Positions 1-11,500 of a stretch of DNA of 64,000 nucleotides are shown one piece after another. Location: contig JAKLMB010000008.1 in assembly GCA_022813625.1 (NCBI GenBank), forward strand, positions 1,054,001-1,118,000, given 5' to 3'. How positions within the stretch are numbered: position 1 is the stretch's first letter; each line of letters opens with the position of its first letter. The stretch comes from Aaosphaeria pasadenensis (Eukaryota; Ascomycota; Dothideomycetes; Pleosporales). The notes under the pieces were generated by a model. The model did not search any database and was not told where the DNA came from. It saw nothing but the letters and a program-made list of their open reading frames with translations. The position numbers and the translations under genes were made by a program.

Positions 1-1
1 G

Positions 2-619
2 CAGATCGGCTGGACGCGAAACCCAGAGTCGTCGCTTGATCCCATGAGCCAGAACGGGCCGGTGGCGTTCAATTCGACTGCATTACTACGGCTGGCTTAC
101 ATTCGCTTGTACGTTGACACAGCGGGGCGGGCACTGGAAACTCGCGATCCGGTACTCATTGCCAATGCTCTCCGTCAGGGGTCCGCAGTCCGCAGAACAA
201 CGAAAATCACGCGAGCTGTTCTTCACTCTGCACACGCGCTAAGTATTCCTATCAAAATCGGATACAGACTCGTCGCGAAGACGCAATTTTTCATATGGTC
301 TATCCAACATTCTCTATGTACCCTGGAATGCGCGTCATTATTGAGCAAATGGCTGGAAGCGTTGTCCTTCCCCAATCCTGACCCACCTATATCCGAGGAC
401 GAGCGCAGGATAGCCGCTATTGTGAGGGGAATGCTCGACGAAACGGAGTTTGCCTTACCGGCCAACATCACGGAGGATTCTCCGGGCTACACGAAGCATC
501 TGAGTGCTGGAGTGCTGAGGGTGTGGGCGACAATCTTCAGAGGTGCACAGACATGGGCCATTGTCGATGTAATCGGAAATGCTCTCAACCTGTATGCGGA
601 TATGGTAGAAGCTGGATGA
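2..619 (+). CDS. C-terminal part of a fungal-specific transcription factor (5' truncated by window)
   Basis: The frame is open from base 2 and ends with a stop at 617-619, so only about the last 205 residues are present and the true start lies outside the window. The segments LLRLAYIRLYVDT, TRAVLHSAHALSIPIKIG and FIWSIQHSLCTLECASLLSKWLE are typical of the C-terminal half of fungal_trans (PF04082) regulators, especially those with N-terminal C2H2 fingers. Such proteins are nuclear DNA-binding regulators, but the DNA-binding part is not visible here, so the target cannot be inferred. The next gene, an alcohol dehydrogenase on the opposite strand, is tail-to-tail with it 89 bases away. The family call is by recognition of the conserved tail; the function is unknown. 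Confidence 0.75.
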   Translation, partial: QIGWTRNPESSLDPMSQNGPVAFNSTALLRLAYIRLYVDTAGRALETRDPVLIANALRQGSAVRRTTKITRAVLHSAHALSIPIKIGYRLVAKTQFFIWSIQHSLCTLECASLLSKWLEALSFPNPDPPISEDERRIAAIVRGMLDETEFALPANITEDSPGYTKHLSAGVLRVWATIFRGAQTWAIVDVIGNALNLYADMVEAG

Positions 620-708
620 GCCTGAAGGATAAGGAATTCGATCCGGCAGATACCTGGAGTCGGCGTTCGCTTTCCATGACTATGCCAGTACCTGAGGTAA
701 TTATATCA

Positions 709-1845
709 TTACTTGAGCGCAAGGTCTATGACCAATTTCCCTCCACCACCTTTGTGGTACTCCTCGACCAGCTCATTCAGCTTCGCCAAAGGAAAGGACT
801 TGGTGATCGCTCGGATTCCATGTTCGGCTGAAAAGTTGAGCATCTCCCGTAGCATCCGATTGCTCCCTACTAAAGACCCGAATATCGAGATATCGCGGAA
901 AACTATATCTCGCGAAGAGATATGGAACCCCTTTTCAGGAAAAGAGACGACCACGCATTTCCCATGAGTCTTTAGCAGCGTCATACCGTAATCGAACGCC
1001 TGCTGGCTCTCTGGAAGAATGATCACCGCATCCACGCCCATTTCACCAACGTCTTGTTTCCCATCCTCAGCTCCAATCTGCTGCACAACATCTGCAGCTT
1101 TCTCAACCCGAGCATCGACGATCCTCGGCCCCGTCTCCAGACTCCTCGCCAGCTCCAGCGGCGCATCCGCTGCATCCACCCCCAAAACCCTGAACCCCAT
1201 CTTAACCGCATACTGCAACCCCAGATGCCCCAGCCCGCCTCCCGCCCCCATAATCCCCACCCTTTCACCCACCTCCAACCTCGCCCGCTTCAGCGCCGCA
1301 TAAATCGTCACCCCCGCACACATCAACGGCGCCGCTTCGACCGCCGACACATTCCCCGGCACGGGTGCAATCTGCCTCGCATCCACGACCGCGTACTCCG
1401 CAAACCCACCATCTCTACTCAACCCATTGTTCCCCGCATTCACGCAGTGCACAGAGTACCCCTCATCGTCCCGCGCCACCGGATCTCGCGACCCCGCCTC
1501 GCCCTGGCACTCAAAGCACGATCCGCAGGCGTGGAAGGCGCGGCCGGGGACCCCGACTCTGTCGCCGATGGTGAAGGAGCGGGCTTGGGCGCTCGGGGAG
1601 GAGAAGTGCGATACTACGGTGCCTGCGAACTCGTGGCAGCCGATGTGCGGGAACGAGGTGGGGAGGCCGGGCATCTGGCCCGAGGCGAGGACGAGGTCGG
1701 TGTGGCAGTAGGAGGCGGCGGTGACTTTGATGAGGATGTCGTGCGGGTGTGAGGGCTGGGGGATGGGAACGGTGAGGAGGGTGTAGGGGGATTGGTAGGA
1801 TGGGAGGAGTTGCGCTTGCATTGTTTTTGGGGTGTTCGTGGTCAT
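709..1845 (-). CDS. zinc-dependent alcohol dehydrogenase (MDR family)
   Basis: An intronless 378-residue medium-chain dehydrogenase/reductase. Visible landmarks, N- to C-terminal: a GroES-like domain with CHTD (catalytic-zinc cysteine, about residue 48) and GCHEFAGTVV (GHE-type zinc ligand, about residue 70); a structural-zinc cysteine cluster CGSCFEC followed by HC; DGGFAEY; and a Rossmann fold with GAGGGLGHLGLQYA for NAD(P). The family interconverts alcohols and aldehydes or ketones, and length and motifs fit it. The first ATG at 1845 is used; a second in-frame ATG eight codons later (MQAQ) is possible. It is transcribed divergently from the AhpD-like gene at 2206 with a 360-bp shared spacer, so the two may be co-regulated. 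The substrate cannot be told from sequence. Confidence 0.9.
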   Translation of the reverse strand: MTTNTPKTMQAQLLPSYQSPYTLLTVPIPQPSHPHDILIKVTAASYCHTDLVLASGQMPGLPTSFPHIGCHEFAGTVVSHFSSPSAQARSFTIGDRVGVPGRAFHACGSCFECQGEAGSRDPVARDDEGYSVHCVNAGNNGLSRDGGFAEYAVVDARQIAPVPGNVSAVEAAPLMCAGVTIYAALKRARLEVGERVGIMGAGGGLGHLGLQYAVKMGFRVLGVDAADAPLELARSLETGPRIVDARVEKAADVVQQIGAEDGKQDVGEMGVDAVIILPESQQAFDYGMTLLKTHGKCVVVSFPEKGFHISSRDIVFRDISIFGSLVGSNRMLREMLNFSAEHGIRAITKSFPLAKLNELVEEYHKGGGGKLVIDLALK

Positions 1846-2205
1846 GTTTGGATGGAGATGTAGATGTTGTGGTATCTCGAAGCATCATGAGGGATGGTGA
1901 TGGTAGGTAATAATATGGTCGATCCATGGACCTTTCACCAACGTACTGTGGTAACTTTCCCCAACGTTGAACGATCCCCGCTCGTTGCGGGGAAAGGGTC
2001 CAGGTGGTGGGGCTTCCATGTCCCCGGGTCAACTCTACCCCAACCTCATCCTTCATCCTCAGTGCAGTACCTAGCAAGCAAGATAGATATCTATATCCCG
2101 AAAAACTTCAAGATAGACTCATCAAGGAAACACTCCATAGCAACATCCATCACCACCAAATCCCACCATCCCAACTCCCTCACCAATCCCCCAAAACCTC
2201 CCACC
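1846..2205. promoter_or_regulatory. shared divergent promoter region between ADH and AhpD-like gene
   Basis: A 360-bp spacer between two divergent start codons. The right-hand ATG lies in a strong fungal initiation context (CCACCATGG, 2202-2210), preceded by a C/A-rich, T-poor leader. No clear TATA box. The regulatory role is inferred from head-to-head arrangement only. Confidence 0.4.
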
Positions 2206-3125
2206 ATGGCCCTCCCACCCACGCAAGATGCCCTCACACCCACACAAGAATTCCTCAAAAACAGCTTCACGACCCTCCTCGGCGCCCCATCCTTCGACGC
2301 ACACTGGCAGCGGCTCCTCACGCACTCCCCCGCCATGTTCGCCGCCTCCCTCCGCCTCACCTCCATCCCCCATCAAAAATCCCACCTCCCACCAAAGATC
2401 CAATCCCTAATCGCCCTCGCCGTCTCAGCATCCTCAACACACCTCCACCCCCCCTCCATCCACCGCTCCATGCGCTCCGCCCTCTCCCACGGCGCCTCGA
2501 AGTCCGAGATCCTCGAAGTCCTGCAGCTCACCTCCACGCTCGGGATTCACGCGTGCAACATCGGCGTCCCCTTACTCTTCGAAGTGATGAGGGAGGAGGG
2601 GAGGGAGTTAGGGAGGGGGATGGAGGGCATGAACGAGGAGCAGTGGGGGTTGAGGCGGGAGTTTGAGGCGAAGAGGGGGTATTGGCATGCGTTTTGGGAG
2701 GATTTCCTAAGGTTGAGTCCGGAGTTTTTCGGGGCGTATGTCGAGTTTAGTGGTGTGCCGTGGGGGGAGGAGGGGGTGCTGGAGCCGAAGGTATGTGAGA
2801 TTCGTTGTTTTTGTTTGTTGGATTGATGGGTGGTGGACGGGGTGATGGATTGATGGGTGGTGTGGTTTTGGGATGTGAGAGTATACCTGACTGACTGATG
2901 TGTTTTGAGTAGGTGAAAGAGTTGGTGTATTGTGCTTTCGATGCGGCCGCGACGCATCTGTACCAGCCGGGACTGAAGCTGCACATGAAGAATGTGCTTG
3001 GGTATGGGGGTACGCCTGAAGAGATAATGGAGGTCCTGGAGATCGCTTCGTTGCTGTCGATAAGTACGATGGACGTCGCGCTGCCTATTTTGGAGCAGGA
3101 GCTGGAGAACGCGGGAATGTCGTGA
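2206..3125 (+). CDS. AhpD-like / carboxymuconolactone decarboxylase-family protein
   Basis: Two exons, 2206-2790 and 2913-3125, joined in phase 0 across a 122-nt intron (GTATGT donor, TTGAGTAG acceptor), giving 265 residues. The start at 2206 has a CCACCATGG context; upstream in-frame codons to 1894 lie in the promoter. Two copies of the AhpD/CMD helical repeat are visible: about residues 65-130 (LIALAVSASSTHL ... EILEVLQLTSTLGIHACNIGVPLL) and 196-262 (LVYCAFDAAATHLY ... EIMEVLEIASLLSISTMDVALPIL). Each keeps a TH-L pair and the E-[IV]-[LM]-EVL helix, but neither has the CxxC of AhpD peroxidases, so thiol-peroxidase activity is unlikely. Fungal members often sit beside oxidoreductases, as here. 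The exact reaction is unknown. Confidence 0.8.
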
Positions 3126-4044
3126 CGTTGGGATGTGTCTTGGATGTGAATAGAAATTGGCGAAAGAGATAATTCCAAACGAACAAATTTCATAGTGAAA
3201 GGATTCTTCGATGCATGGAAATACGCCGTGTAGAAAATATTTCCATTGTGACATCACAATGGCCAACCAAGCACTCTGACATTTCACATTCTTGCCCCAT
3301 TGGGAAATCATAACGGCCATAACATTAACATTGCTTCGCTACTGTAATACCGCAACGACCAAAAAATTAATATCAACTCACAAAACAAATCAAAACAAAC
3401 CGAAAATCAAAGTCATCTATGTCCAGCCACCAACACTTCCAATCTCAACATCACCCGCCCACAATATCCCCAGCTCCAGCTCCATCCTCTGTATGTCCTC
3501 CCTCGCCTCATCCGGCTCCAAGCCACGAGAACCCAGGGTCCAATTCCGATCGCCCTCGGAAGCTGCTACCAATACGACATAAATCCAATATAAAAATTCC
3601 TTGGTACCTGCAGCAAAGAGGGTCACATCATCTCTCCACGGGCACAAGGCAGACATCCTACACATTCGCGTGGATGATATGTTATTCATAGCTACTTATT
3701 TCGACGCCAAGTCTCCCAAAAGGGTTCCAACCAGCGAGACCGCACGTGCAATGTACCTGCATTGAGCGAGAGGATGCCGAGCGTGTATCCAGTACCTATG
3801 CAGTGAACTATGGAGTAACCTATGTAGGACAGTTCTGCGAAGCTGGAGGTGGTTCTATTTGCTTCGCGAGGCGGGGTGGGAAATTGCGATGGGATGTCGT
3901 ACCGCGCTCACTCACTGCTTTGGTCGAAGGTAATGAATGGTACAGTACAATGCGAGATTCTTGAGGTATAAAAGGGCGCGACGGTCCGCAGGGAAATGTG
4001 ATTAAGCACGAGTATTAGAGACATTTGGTTTAATATTCTTCGAG
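3126..4044. other. intergenic spacer, includes NLP-gene promoter
   Basis: No convincing reading frame; short frames here show no recognisable domain. The right part contains the TATA box described separately. Confidence 0.6.
3967..3973 (+). promoter_or_regulatory. TATA box of the NLP gene
   Basis: TATAAAA lies 72-78 bases upstream of the ATG at 4045, a good spacing for a fungal core promoter, and is followed by a GC-rich stretch. Suggests an inducible, TATA-driven gene. Confidence 0.65.
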
Positions 4045-4852
4045 ATGCAATTCTCCGTCCTTACACTTGCCTGCACGTTGCTGCTTGCCTCATTGGGCAA
4101 TGCGCTGCCGTCGGGTGGTCCTCTCGAAAGCAGGGCGGAACTCGGACACGACAAGATCAAGCCCATGGGAGAGGCAGTCGGGAGCGGCGATGGCGCTGTT
4201 CTGTATAAGAAATTCCAGCCGACGCTGAAGGTTCAGGGCGGCTGCGTGCCGTTCCCCGCGGTTGACAAGGACGGGAACGTCAGGTAAGTGAAGCTCAAGC
4301 TCCATCCGCGAGCAGGTGTCTCACTCACTCCCTCCGTATGTACATTCGCAGTGGATTGACTGACATGTGTGCAGCAAGGGACTAAAGGCAACGGGACTCC
4401 ACAATGGGAAGTGCTCCAAGAGCACCGGACAAATCTACTGCCGCGGCCACAACATCGACGGCAAGTTTGCCATCTTGTACGCGTGGTACATGCCCAAGGA
4501 CGCGTTCTCGCACACGCACGACTTCGAATACATCGTGGTGTGGCTGTCGAGCAACAAGAAGGACGCGAAGTTGCTGGGCGTCGCGTACTCGAGGCACGGG
4601 GATACAGTAAAGATCAAGGCGCCTAACGTCGGGCTCAAGAACAACCGCCTGAGGGTGCAGTACTATCTCGACGGATCAAGCTACTCGGTTAAGAAACATA
4701 ATTATGCGGAGGGGGGGTTTCAGCCGTTGGTCAACTATGCGCAGATGCCGGACAAGGCGCGCAAGGCGTTGGCGGGGCATAGCTTTGGGAGAGCGAATGT
4801 GCCGTTCATTGACAAGAACTTCATCAACAACATCAAGGAGGCGAAGTTGTGA
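4045..4852 (+). CDS. secreted NEP1-like necrosis-inducing protein (NPP1 family)
   Basis: Two exons, 4045-4283 and 4375-4852, with a 91-nt intron (GTAAGT donor, GTGCAG acceptor) that falls inside a Ser codon, giving 238 residues. A hydrophobic signal peptide covers about residues 1-20, followed by a short pro-like segment. The NPP1 core begins with CVPFPAV and includes YAWYMPKD and a heptapeptide SHTHDFE. Classical NLPs have GHRHDWE at this place; here the metal-liganding H, D and E and the upstream Asp of PKD are kept, but the flanking G, R and W differ. NLPs act outside the cell on plant plasma-membrane sphingolipids, and many variant members are non-cytolytic. Whether this one is toxic cannot be read from sequence. 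Confidence 0.88.
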
Positions 4853-5199
4853 TTAGTGGTAGGATGGGAGTTGGAAGATGGAAGATTTGTGTTTGTGGTG
4901 ATCGGGGAGTGGTTTTTCTTCTGCATCAGGCAATAGCCCGATACTGACACTGACACACGATTGTGTTTTTGTATTTGTACCAAACTTTGTGGAGTCACGT
5001 AGATTCGAGTGTCGATATACTCATTTATTTCTGTCTAAACTCTCCAATTGAATGAATCTATTCTATACCTTTGCCTCCAGTTCCCCACACTGTCACTAAA
5101 GACGTCCACTGCATCCTCATAGACACATCAACCCTCACTCCCAACACGAACCCTACAGGCGCAGTCGTTTCACTTCCATCATCATCGTGAAGCCAGAAA
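4853..5199. other. 3' flank of NLP gene
   Basis: No gene or repeat seen; T-rich stretch near 4910-5050 is compatible with a 3' untranslated region. Confidence 0.5.
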
Positions 5200-6300
5200 C
5201 AACACTCACACTCTCTCACAACACTTACACTCTCTCGCAACACTTACTCTCTCTTACAACATTACTCACAACATCACTTACAACATCACTCACCTCTCTC
5301 ACCTCTCTCACCTCTCTCACCTCTCTCACCTCTCTCACACCTCTCACACCTCTCACCTCTCTCACCTCTCTCACTCTTCACTCACCTCACCTCCCTCACT
5401 CACTCACCCAACATACACTTCATCCCCCTAACAGGCACCCCCCTCCACAGTCCCTCACTCTTCACTGTCCCTCCACCTCCCACCCCCTTCCTCCTCTTCC
5501 AACACACAGTCTGGCTTTGGGTTTGTGGGAATCCGATGACCCTTCGTTCGTCCCAGGGCGTGGGTTTCTCGCTCGCTTCGCTGGTCGTTGGGCGATGGCG
5601 AGTGAGAGACTGTGTCGTGAGTGTTGTGAGGGAGAGTGATTGTTGTGAGACTCTCTAAGAGTGTTGTAAGTGTTGTGAGTGTTATAAGAGACTGTTGTAA
5701 GTGTTGTAAGTGTTGTAAGAGACTATTATAAGAGAGTGTTGTGAAAGAGGTAAAGTAAGGTGAAGAGTGGTGAAGAGTGGTGAAGAGTGGTGAAGAGTGG
5801 TGAAGGGTGGTGAAGAGTGGTGAAGAGTGGTGAAGAGTGGTGAAGAGTGGTGAAGTGAAGTGAAGTGAAGTAAGTGAAGAGTGGATGAGGTGAAGTGAGT
5901 GTTGTAATTGAGAGAGTGAGTGCTATGAGTGAGAGTGTTGTGAGTGTTGTGAGAGAAGGTGAGTGTCGTGAGAGACTGTGTCGTGAGAGACTGTGTCGTG
6001 AGAGACTGTGTCGTGAGTCTTATGAGAGAGAGTGAGTGTTGTGAGAGAGTGTTGTAAGTAGTAAAGAGTGTTGTGAGTGTTGTAAGGAGTGAAGAGTGAC
6101 TTAAGTAAGTTGAGTGAGGTTGAGTGAGGTTGAGTGAGTGAAGTGAAGTAAGTGAGATGAGTGAGATGAGTGTTGTGAGAGAGTGTGTGTGTTGTGAGAG
6201 TGTTGTGACAGAGTGCGGAGTGAGGAGTGAGGAGTAAGGTAAGTGAGGTGAAGTGAGGTTAAGTGAGGTTGAGTGAGTGAGTGAGGTGAAGAGTGAACAA
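5200..6300. repeat. strand-asymmetric satellite (CTCAC/GTGAG family) with decamer array
   Basis: From 5200 to about 5480 the + strand is pyrimidine-rich and built from CTCTCAC and ACAACACTTAC units. From about 5595 to 6300 the + strand carries the complementary purine-rich units GTGAGAG and GTGTTGTGAG. The two halves thus form a long imperfect inverted repeat around a mixed core at about 5500-5590. Inside the right half, 5761-5850 is nine head-to-tail copies of the decamer TGAAGAGTGG (one variant), and 5968-6018 holds three copies of a 17-bp unit containing GAGAGACTGTGTCGTGA. Long open frames across it are by-products of the repeat. Confidence 0.9.
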
Positions 6301-6933
6301 ACCCTCATCGAATTCCCACAACCCAAGTCAAACCGCCTTCCCACTTCCTCATCGTCCTACATATATTGTTATACCTGTGGCGCTGCTTAGTCTCCATCCC
6401 AAAATCCCATCCCACAATCCCATTCCACAATTCCATCCCACACCTACGCACACTACCACCATCCCCTACACAAACTCAGCAACCACCCACAACAGATATT
6501 TCTAGAGAGAGCACAAGACGAAAGCAGTCAAAGAAAGATGAGAGAACGAGAGATGTAGTGTGATGTAACGAGCGTGATATTCTTTCCAAATTTTGCTATC
6601 TACCCACCAAACCCCTTCCCTCATCCCCATTCCTATCCTACCATCCCCCCATCCATTGAACAAAAGTTTTGTCTAAACGAGCGTAAGAAGTGAAGTAAAA
6701 AAACGTCCAAAAAGCAAGAAATGAATGAATGTGCCAGCACTTGTCCTTCCCATCCCACCTCTGTTCAATCCCATGTCCCATCAAACAGAGTTTCTAAGAA
6801 TCTAGTTCATCCCACGACGCAAGAAAATGCAGCATCCCATCCCATCCCACAAAACATCTCACGCAACGCCCCAAAACACCAAAACGCAGATGCATGAACA
6901 CAAACTCGAGAAGACAAAAACAAAGCAGATTCC
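6301..6933. other. intergenic spacer after the satellite
   Basis: C/A-rich sequence with many CCCATCCC-like words; no gene recognised. Probably 3' untranslated sequence of the leftward gene that ends at 6934. Confidence 0.5.
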
Positions 6934-8567
6934 CTACCGGCGAAAGCTCTTCCTAACCGGACTCCTATCACCCCGCTCATCCTCCTCTCTCTCCTCATCA
7001 ATGACATAAAGCCCCAGACCCCAATCGCTCTCCCTCTCACTCCCCAGTAACCTCCCACTCCCCCCTTTCACACCTCCAACCGAAGAAGACGACACGAGCT
7101 CCCCACCGTTCATACTCCACCCCCACTCCCCGCCCTCCCCCAGCGACGGAAAAGCAAGGAGATGGGAGGGGGGAGAGTCAAGGGTGGTGGGCGAATCGAT
7201 TCCCCCGCCGCCGAGTTTCTGCTCGCCGAGGTCGAATTCGACGCCCTCGAAATCAAGCGGTTCTAGCTGCCACGCCTTCTTCTTCTGGCCTTGTCCTTCC
7301 GTGGTGTCTGGGTCGGGTGTGCACGTCACGGAGCTCGACAGCGGAGACGGGGAGGATGAAGAGGAGGACAGGGTGGGTAGAGGGAGGGGTGTTGTGACGC
7401 TCCTCGCCAACATCCTCGGACGTAGCGGGAGTTTGAGGCGCGCTGACGTGGATGTGGATGTGGATGTGGGTTGTGCGGGCGGGGGCGGCGCGACGCGGAC
7501 GTGCGGCGAGGGGAAGAGCTTGGGCGGGGGGAAACTGTATCCGCGTCTCCTTGCGTGTCCGCCGGCGCTGATGATGCCTTCAGTGTTGTTGTTGCGGAGG
7601 CGTTGGCGGAGGGACAGGGAGAAGGGTGCGGGTGAGGGGGAGGCAGGTGGCGACGGGTACGCCATGTATTCCTCGCTGGTGCTGGACCGGCGGGATGCAT
7701 CGATGGGCGAGGCTGGTGGGGAGGGGTATGCGGAGCTGGGTTGGCTTGATGGCGTGCCACGCTCACTGGGGGTGTTTGGTGTTGAGGAGGAAGGAGAGAA
7801 GTTCGAGTGTGTGGAGTGGAATGAGAGAGCGGGCGAAGTTGCGACGGAGGACGAGATAGGGAGAGAGATGGTGGACTGCACGATCTGAGGGAAGAGCGTG
7901 TAGCGCGGCGACGAACCCGCCGTGAATGAAAATGCCGGCGAAGACGCAGCAGTCGCCTTGCAGCTATCCACGTCGCTGACCTCGCTCGCAGAACTCTCTC
8001 TTTCGAAGTCCCCCCCGACCGAGGATCCCGCACACGTCGAGGCCTCAGACGAGGCGATCGAGCTGCCCGTGTTGCTGCGGCTCCGATTCCCCGGGCCTGA
8101 GTTTGCGCGACGTCGGCGGCGCTGTAGAGCTTGGGACTCTGCAGCGCGCACGAGGTTCTGGTCCAGGATGCGGAGGTTCGCAGGCTTGGGCGTGTGGATG
8201 ACGGTCTTGTATGTCTGGGCTGGTGGTTGCTCACCGCGAGTCAGAGAGTTGTAGACGGGTCGAGACATGTTTGGCGACGACATGATGGTCTCGATGGAAG
8301 GGAGAGGATGGATATAAGGTCCAGCAGGAGTTTCTGGCGCCCTGGGTCTCTTCTCTCCCGTCCGTAGGGGAAGCTGTGTAGTACCTGGGAGGACTGCAGT
8401 TGGTGTTGTAGGTTCGGAAGCTAAACTTGTCAGCGGACGGTCTCGCACTACATATCAATATCAAATCACTTACAGGCTTCCTCAATCCGTGGCATGTATT
8501 CGCTGGCACAATGCCTTACCCACTCCTCTGTCTGCCGGCCCTGGGCCTGCCTGATCTCCGCTTCCAT
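6934..8567 (-). CDS. Ser/Pro-rich hypothetical protein
   Basis: Two exons on the minus strand: 8567-8474 and 8420-6934, separated by a 53-nt intron (GTAAGT donor, GCTGAC branch point, TTTAG acceptor), giving 526 residues. The first exon encodes a short amphipathic segment (MEAEIRQAQGRQTEEWVRHC), which adds support for this start. The rest is low-complexity and probably disordered: poly-Ser runs, two near-identical AYPSPPASP units at about residues 266 and 288, an RRRRRR-type basic patch near 135, and an acidic tail (DEEREEDERGD). Many S/P sites suggest phosphorylation. No catalytic domain is recognised. Such proteins are often regulators or scaffolds in filamentous fungi, but no function is claimed. 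Confidence 0.75.
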
Positions 8568-11500
8568 GGTAGGTCGTCCAGAGCCTTCCGCTGCAGGGAA
8601 GGAGGACTGCGAGGAACACAGCTGGCGGTTGCTTTGCATGCTTCTTGTCGGTAGCGCAGCGAGGAGGCTACGTCGGCGGGGTTGTTCAGAGAGATGGCTG
8701 ACGAAACGTCCGCGAAGAGGAGGAAGAGAATGAGAAACAGAGAGAACAGAGAGAATCTAGTTGACGTAGAGTTTGAGGCGAGCGAAGGCATGAATATCAG
8801 TTAGATGCTCGGGGGCATGCCAGTTTGTAAATTCCTGGTTCGAAAGGTAATGATTGTTGATCGACCTGCTGCAGCCGTTGGAAAGGAAAATGCGAATCGA
8901 ATCAATGAACGAATGGATGTGTACAGTTGTAAGGAGTGAAGTCAGTTAGTCCATGAGGATGATTTGAGAAGAGGACATGTTCTTAATCTTATAACAACTG
9001 TACAGATGGCCCAACAACAAGCACGATCCTCTGCCTCAGTTCGAGATCCTCCCCACATCATGTCTCTGATGTCGTTGATAGCCTGAGGGGCGGAGTTAAG
9101 GATTGGACTGACTGGGCGACCCCCCCTGGCATTGGATGGCGGCGCTGTCGGGTCGGAGTTGGGACGGTCGCGCGTGGCGGGGCAGCAGGAGGGGTAGCAG
9201 GGCAGGTGAGAACAGAGTTACAACTGCTACGAACAGACGAGAGGCTAAGCAGCCATGTGGAGAAAATCCAAAGAGGGCACGCCTCATCTAGGCGTTTTCA
9301 AACGTGCCCTGTGTGGTGATGGACGTTGATGCTCTCTCTGTCTGCATTAGGTCAGCCAGCCAGCCGACGCTTACCGCCTGCCGCCGCCGCGTTAACGTCC
9401 GTATAGAGAGAGACTGAGCGAGGAACATTAGTGATCACGACATAAAAATGTAGATCGTGGAGAGATATCTCACATGAACACCAAATCTGGCTCTTCGAGA
9501 AAGCTGGAAATGGCATCGAGTAAGCTCGAAACATCGACCAAGGCGAGGATCCCAGCCGTTCAATTGGCCACAGAGGCAGAAACACACGTTCGTAGGTTTC
9601 TGGTCAAAACAATGGAAGAGGCGCAGATTCTACGAAAGATCCCACTACACCCTCGACCCATTTCGTCAGCTACTGTATAATTAGCGGTCGATGCATGGAT
9701 GGCATGCATGTCATGAGCGTGAGATGTGATATGTACTCAGTACTGTATGTATGTACGAGGACCGGGGCTCGACGGTAAGCGAAAGAAGCGAAAGAGTTAC
9801 CCCACCGATCTGCCTCGTGCATCTCGCTCGTATTCACAGCAAACTGGTCACGAAAATCAATAACAAAGACTCAGATAGATCACAAAATACGAGCAAGGAA
9901 GATGGTCCGTAGGCGCAGCCCGCAGCCCGCCGCCATGTGCAGCTTCTCAAACACAGAAGGAAGAAACGTCGAGTTGTACGGAAATTAACTTCATATGCGT
10001 AAAGTAGTCTCCACATGCAAAATGGCCAGAACTGGAGGCCCGTCACAGGAGTACATTCCACTTGGCGATGGGGGCGCAGATGGCCTTCTCACATTTCTGA
10101 CCATGCTGACCAATGAGGTCCAGAAACCCAGTCGCACGAGCGTGGGTTGAACCGTAGCAGGTTGTGGTGGCTCGACGGTTTGACATCTGTCGGAAGGTTT
10201 ATGCAATTCTCGAAATTCGATGCGTCGGAAGCCACCAACGTCGATCATTCAAGCAATCGTGACCCCTCACCTCATGCCTCGATGGAAATTTTGTCAGTCT
10301 CCAAGCATTAATCCAAGTCATCACAATTCAGAGTTTTCCAGAGGCGTCGAGCGAAGGACGATTATTCCAGTGCTTGCTCAAACGGCTGTCGCCATGGGCC
10401 GTGACGGGTCGAAAGAGGGCACACGAGGCGAGCAGTCTCGATTTCCACGCCACATCTCGACGCCCGCGGGTGTGGCCTTTCCGAGACGTGATGCGAAAAA
10501 AAGCGACGTTGACGAACAAGTCTCCCTTCTGGACAGCTTCCACCGAGCTCACATGTCTGTCCAGAGAGGGGTTCCTTGCTGATCGTATGGTGATTGCCCA
10601 TAGATAGTCGCATAGTGGGGTAGGGGCGATCCATTGGGGGATGAATATAGAATACAGGTCAGCCAACGGTTTCAAGGTCGCTCGGAAGATTTATTTCCCA
10701 GTGAGAATCCAGTCCTTGAGATAGATGGGATCTGAGTAGTGAGCACGTCGAGACGTAACGTAAAAGAAGGGGGCGAAGCCACAACGTCAAAACAAGCGCC
10801 GAGGTAAGCGTGGCCCTAAGGGATGGGATCTATGGTACTGGTCCCCTTTAGTGGCGATCCGCGGTTGGGTCCGTCGCTAATTGGATATGGTGCCGCCGGT
10901 TGCCCCACCCATCTACGCCGCCCAACGTCAGCCCGTTCCTGCACGATCGAGACGGGCGAGTGGTGATGATAAAGAGAAGCATTTAGTAGCAGTGGCTCAT
11001 TTTCCCTATTGGGACTCGTAATTCAATGCACCGATCCAGGTATAGAAAATTTATCACATCAGGCGTAAACGGTCGTACTCGAAGCTTTCACTGCCGAACT
11101 GAGGCTTGAATCGTGCAGCCTCGCGAGCAATTCGACTTGGATCACGCTAGCATCCACTCCACTGCTATTCTAATGGAGCAATCTAATTACATGCGAGCTC
11201 CGGCGGCGTATGCATCGTTCACTCGTGTCTGTATGTGCAATCACACAGACTGCGGCGAGGATGCAGTCTGCACGTTTAGTCAACCGAAATTCAGGTTGAT
11301 CGTCACGAGAGTCTTAGGGCTGATGCTGGAGACTTTGGTGTGAGGCGAATGTCTTCAACTCTAACGACCAAACTTCGTCCCTGGCACTAGTGTTGTTGCG
11401 TCCAAGAAGAGTAACAACTAAAATAATGTAACATTGTCCCTTGGATCTATATTGCCGATCCAATGATCGTATCGTTTCGTTTCGACTCCACCTATTGCGA

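Noticed and set aside
5187..6344. Long open frames across the satellite (150 and 220 codons on opposite strands)
   Set aside because: They consist of repeated Ser/Leu/Thr/His words produced by CTCAC/GTGAG units; no start context, splice sites or domain.
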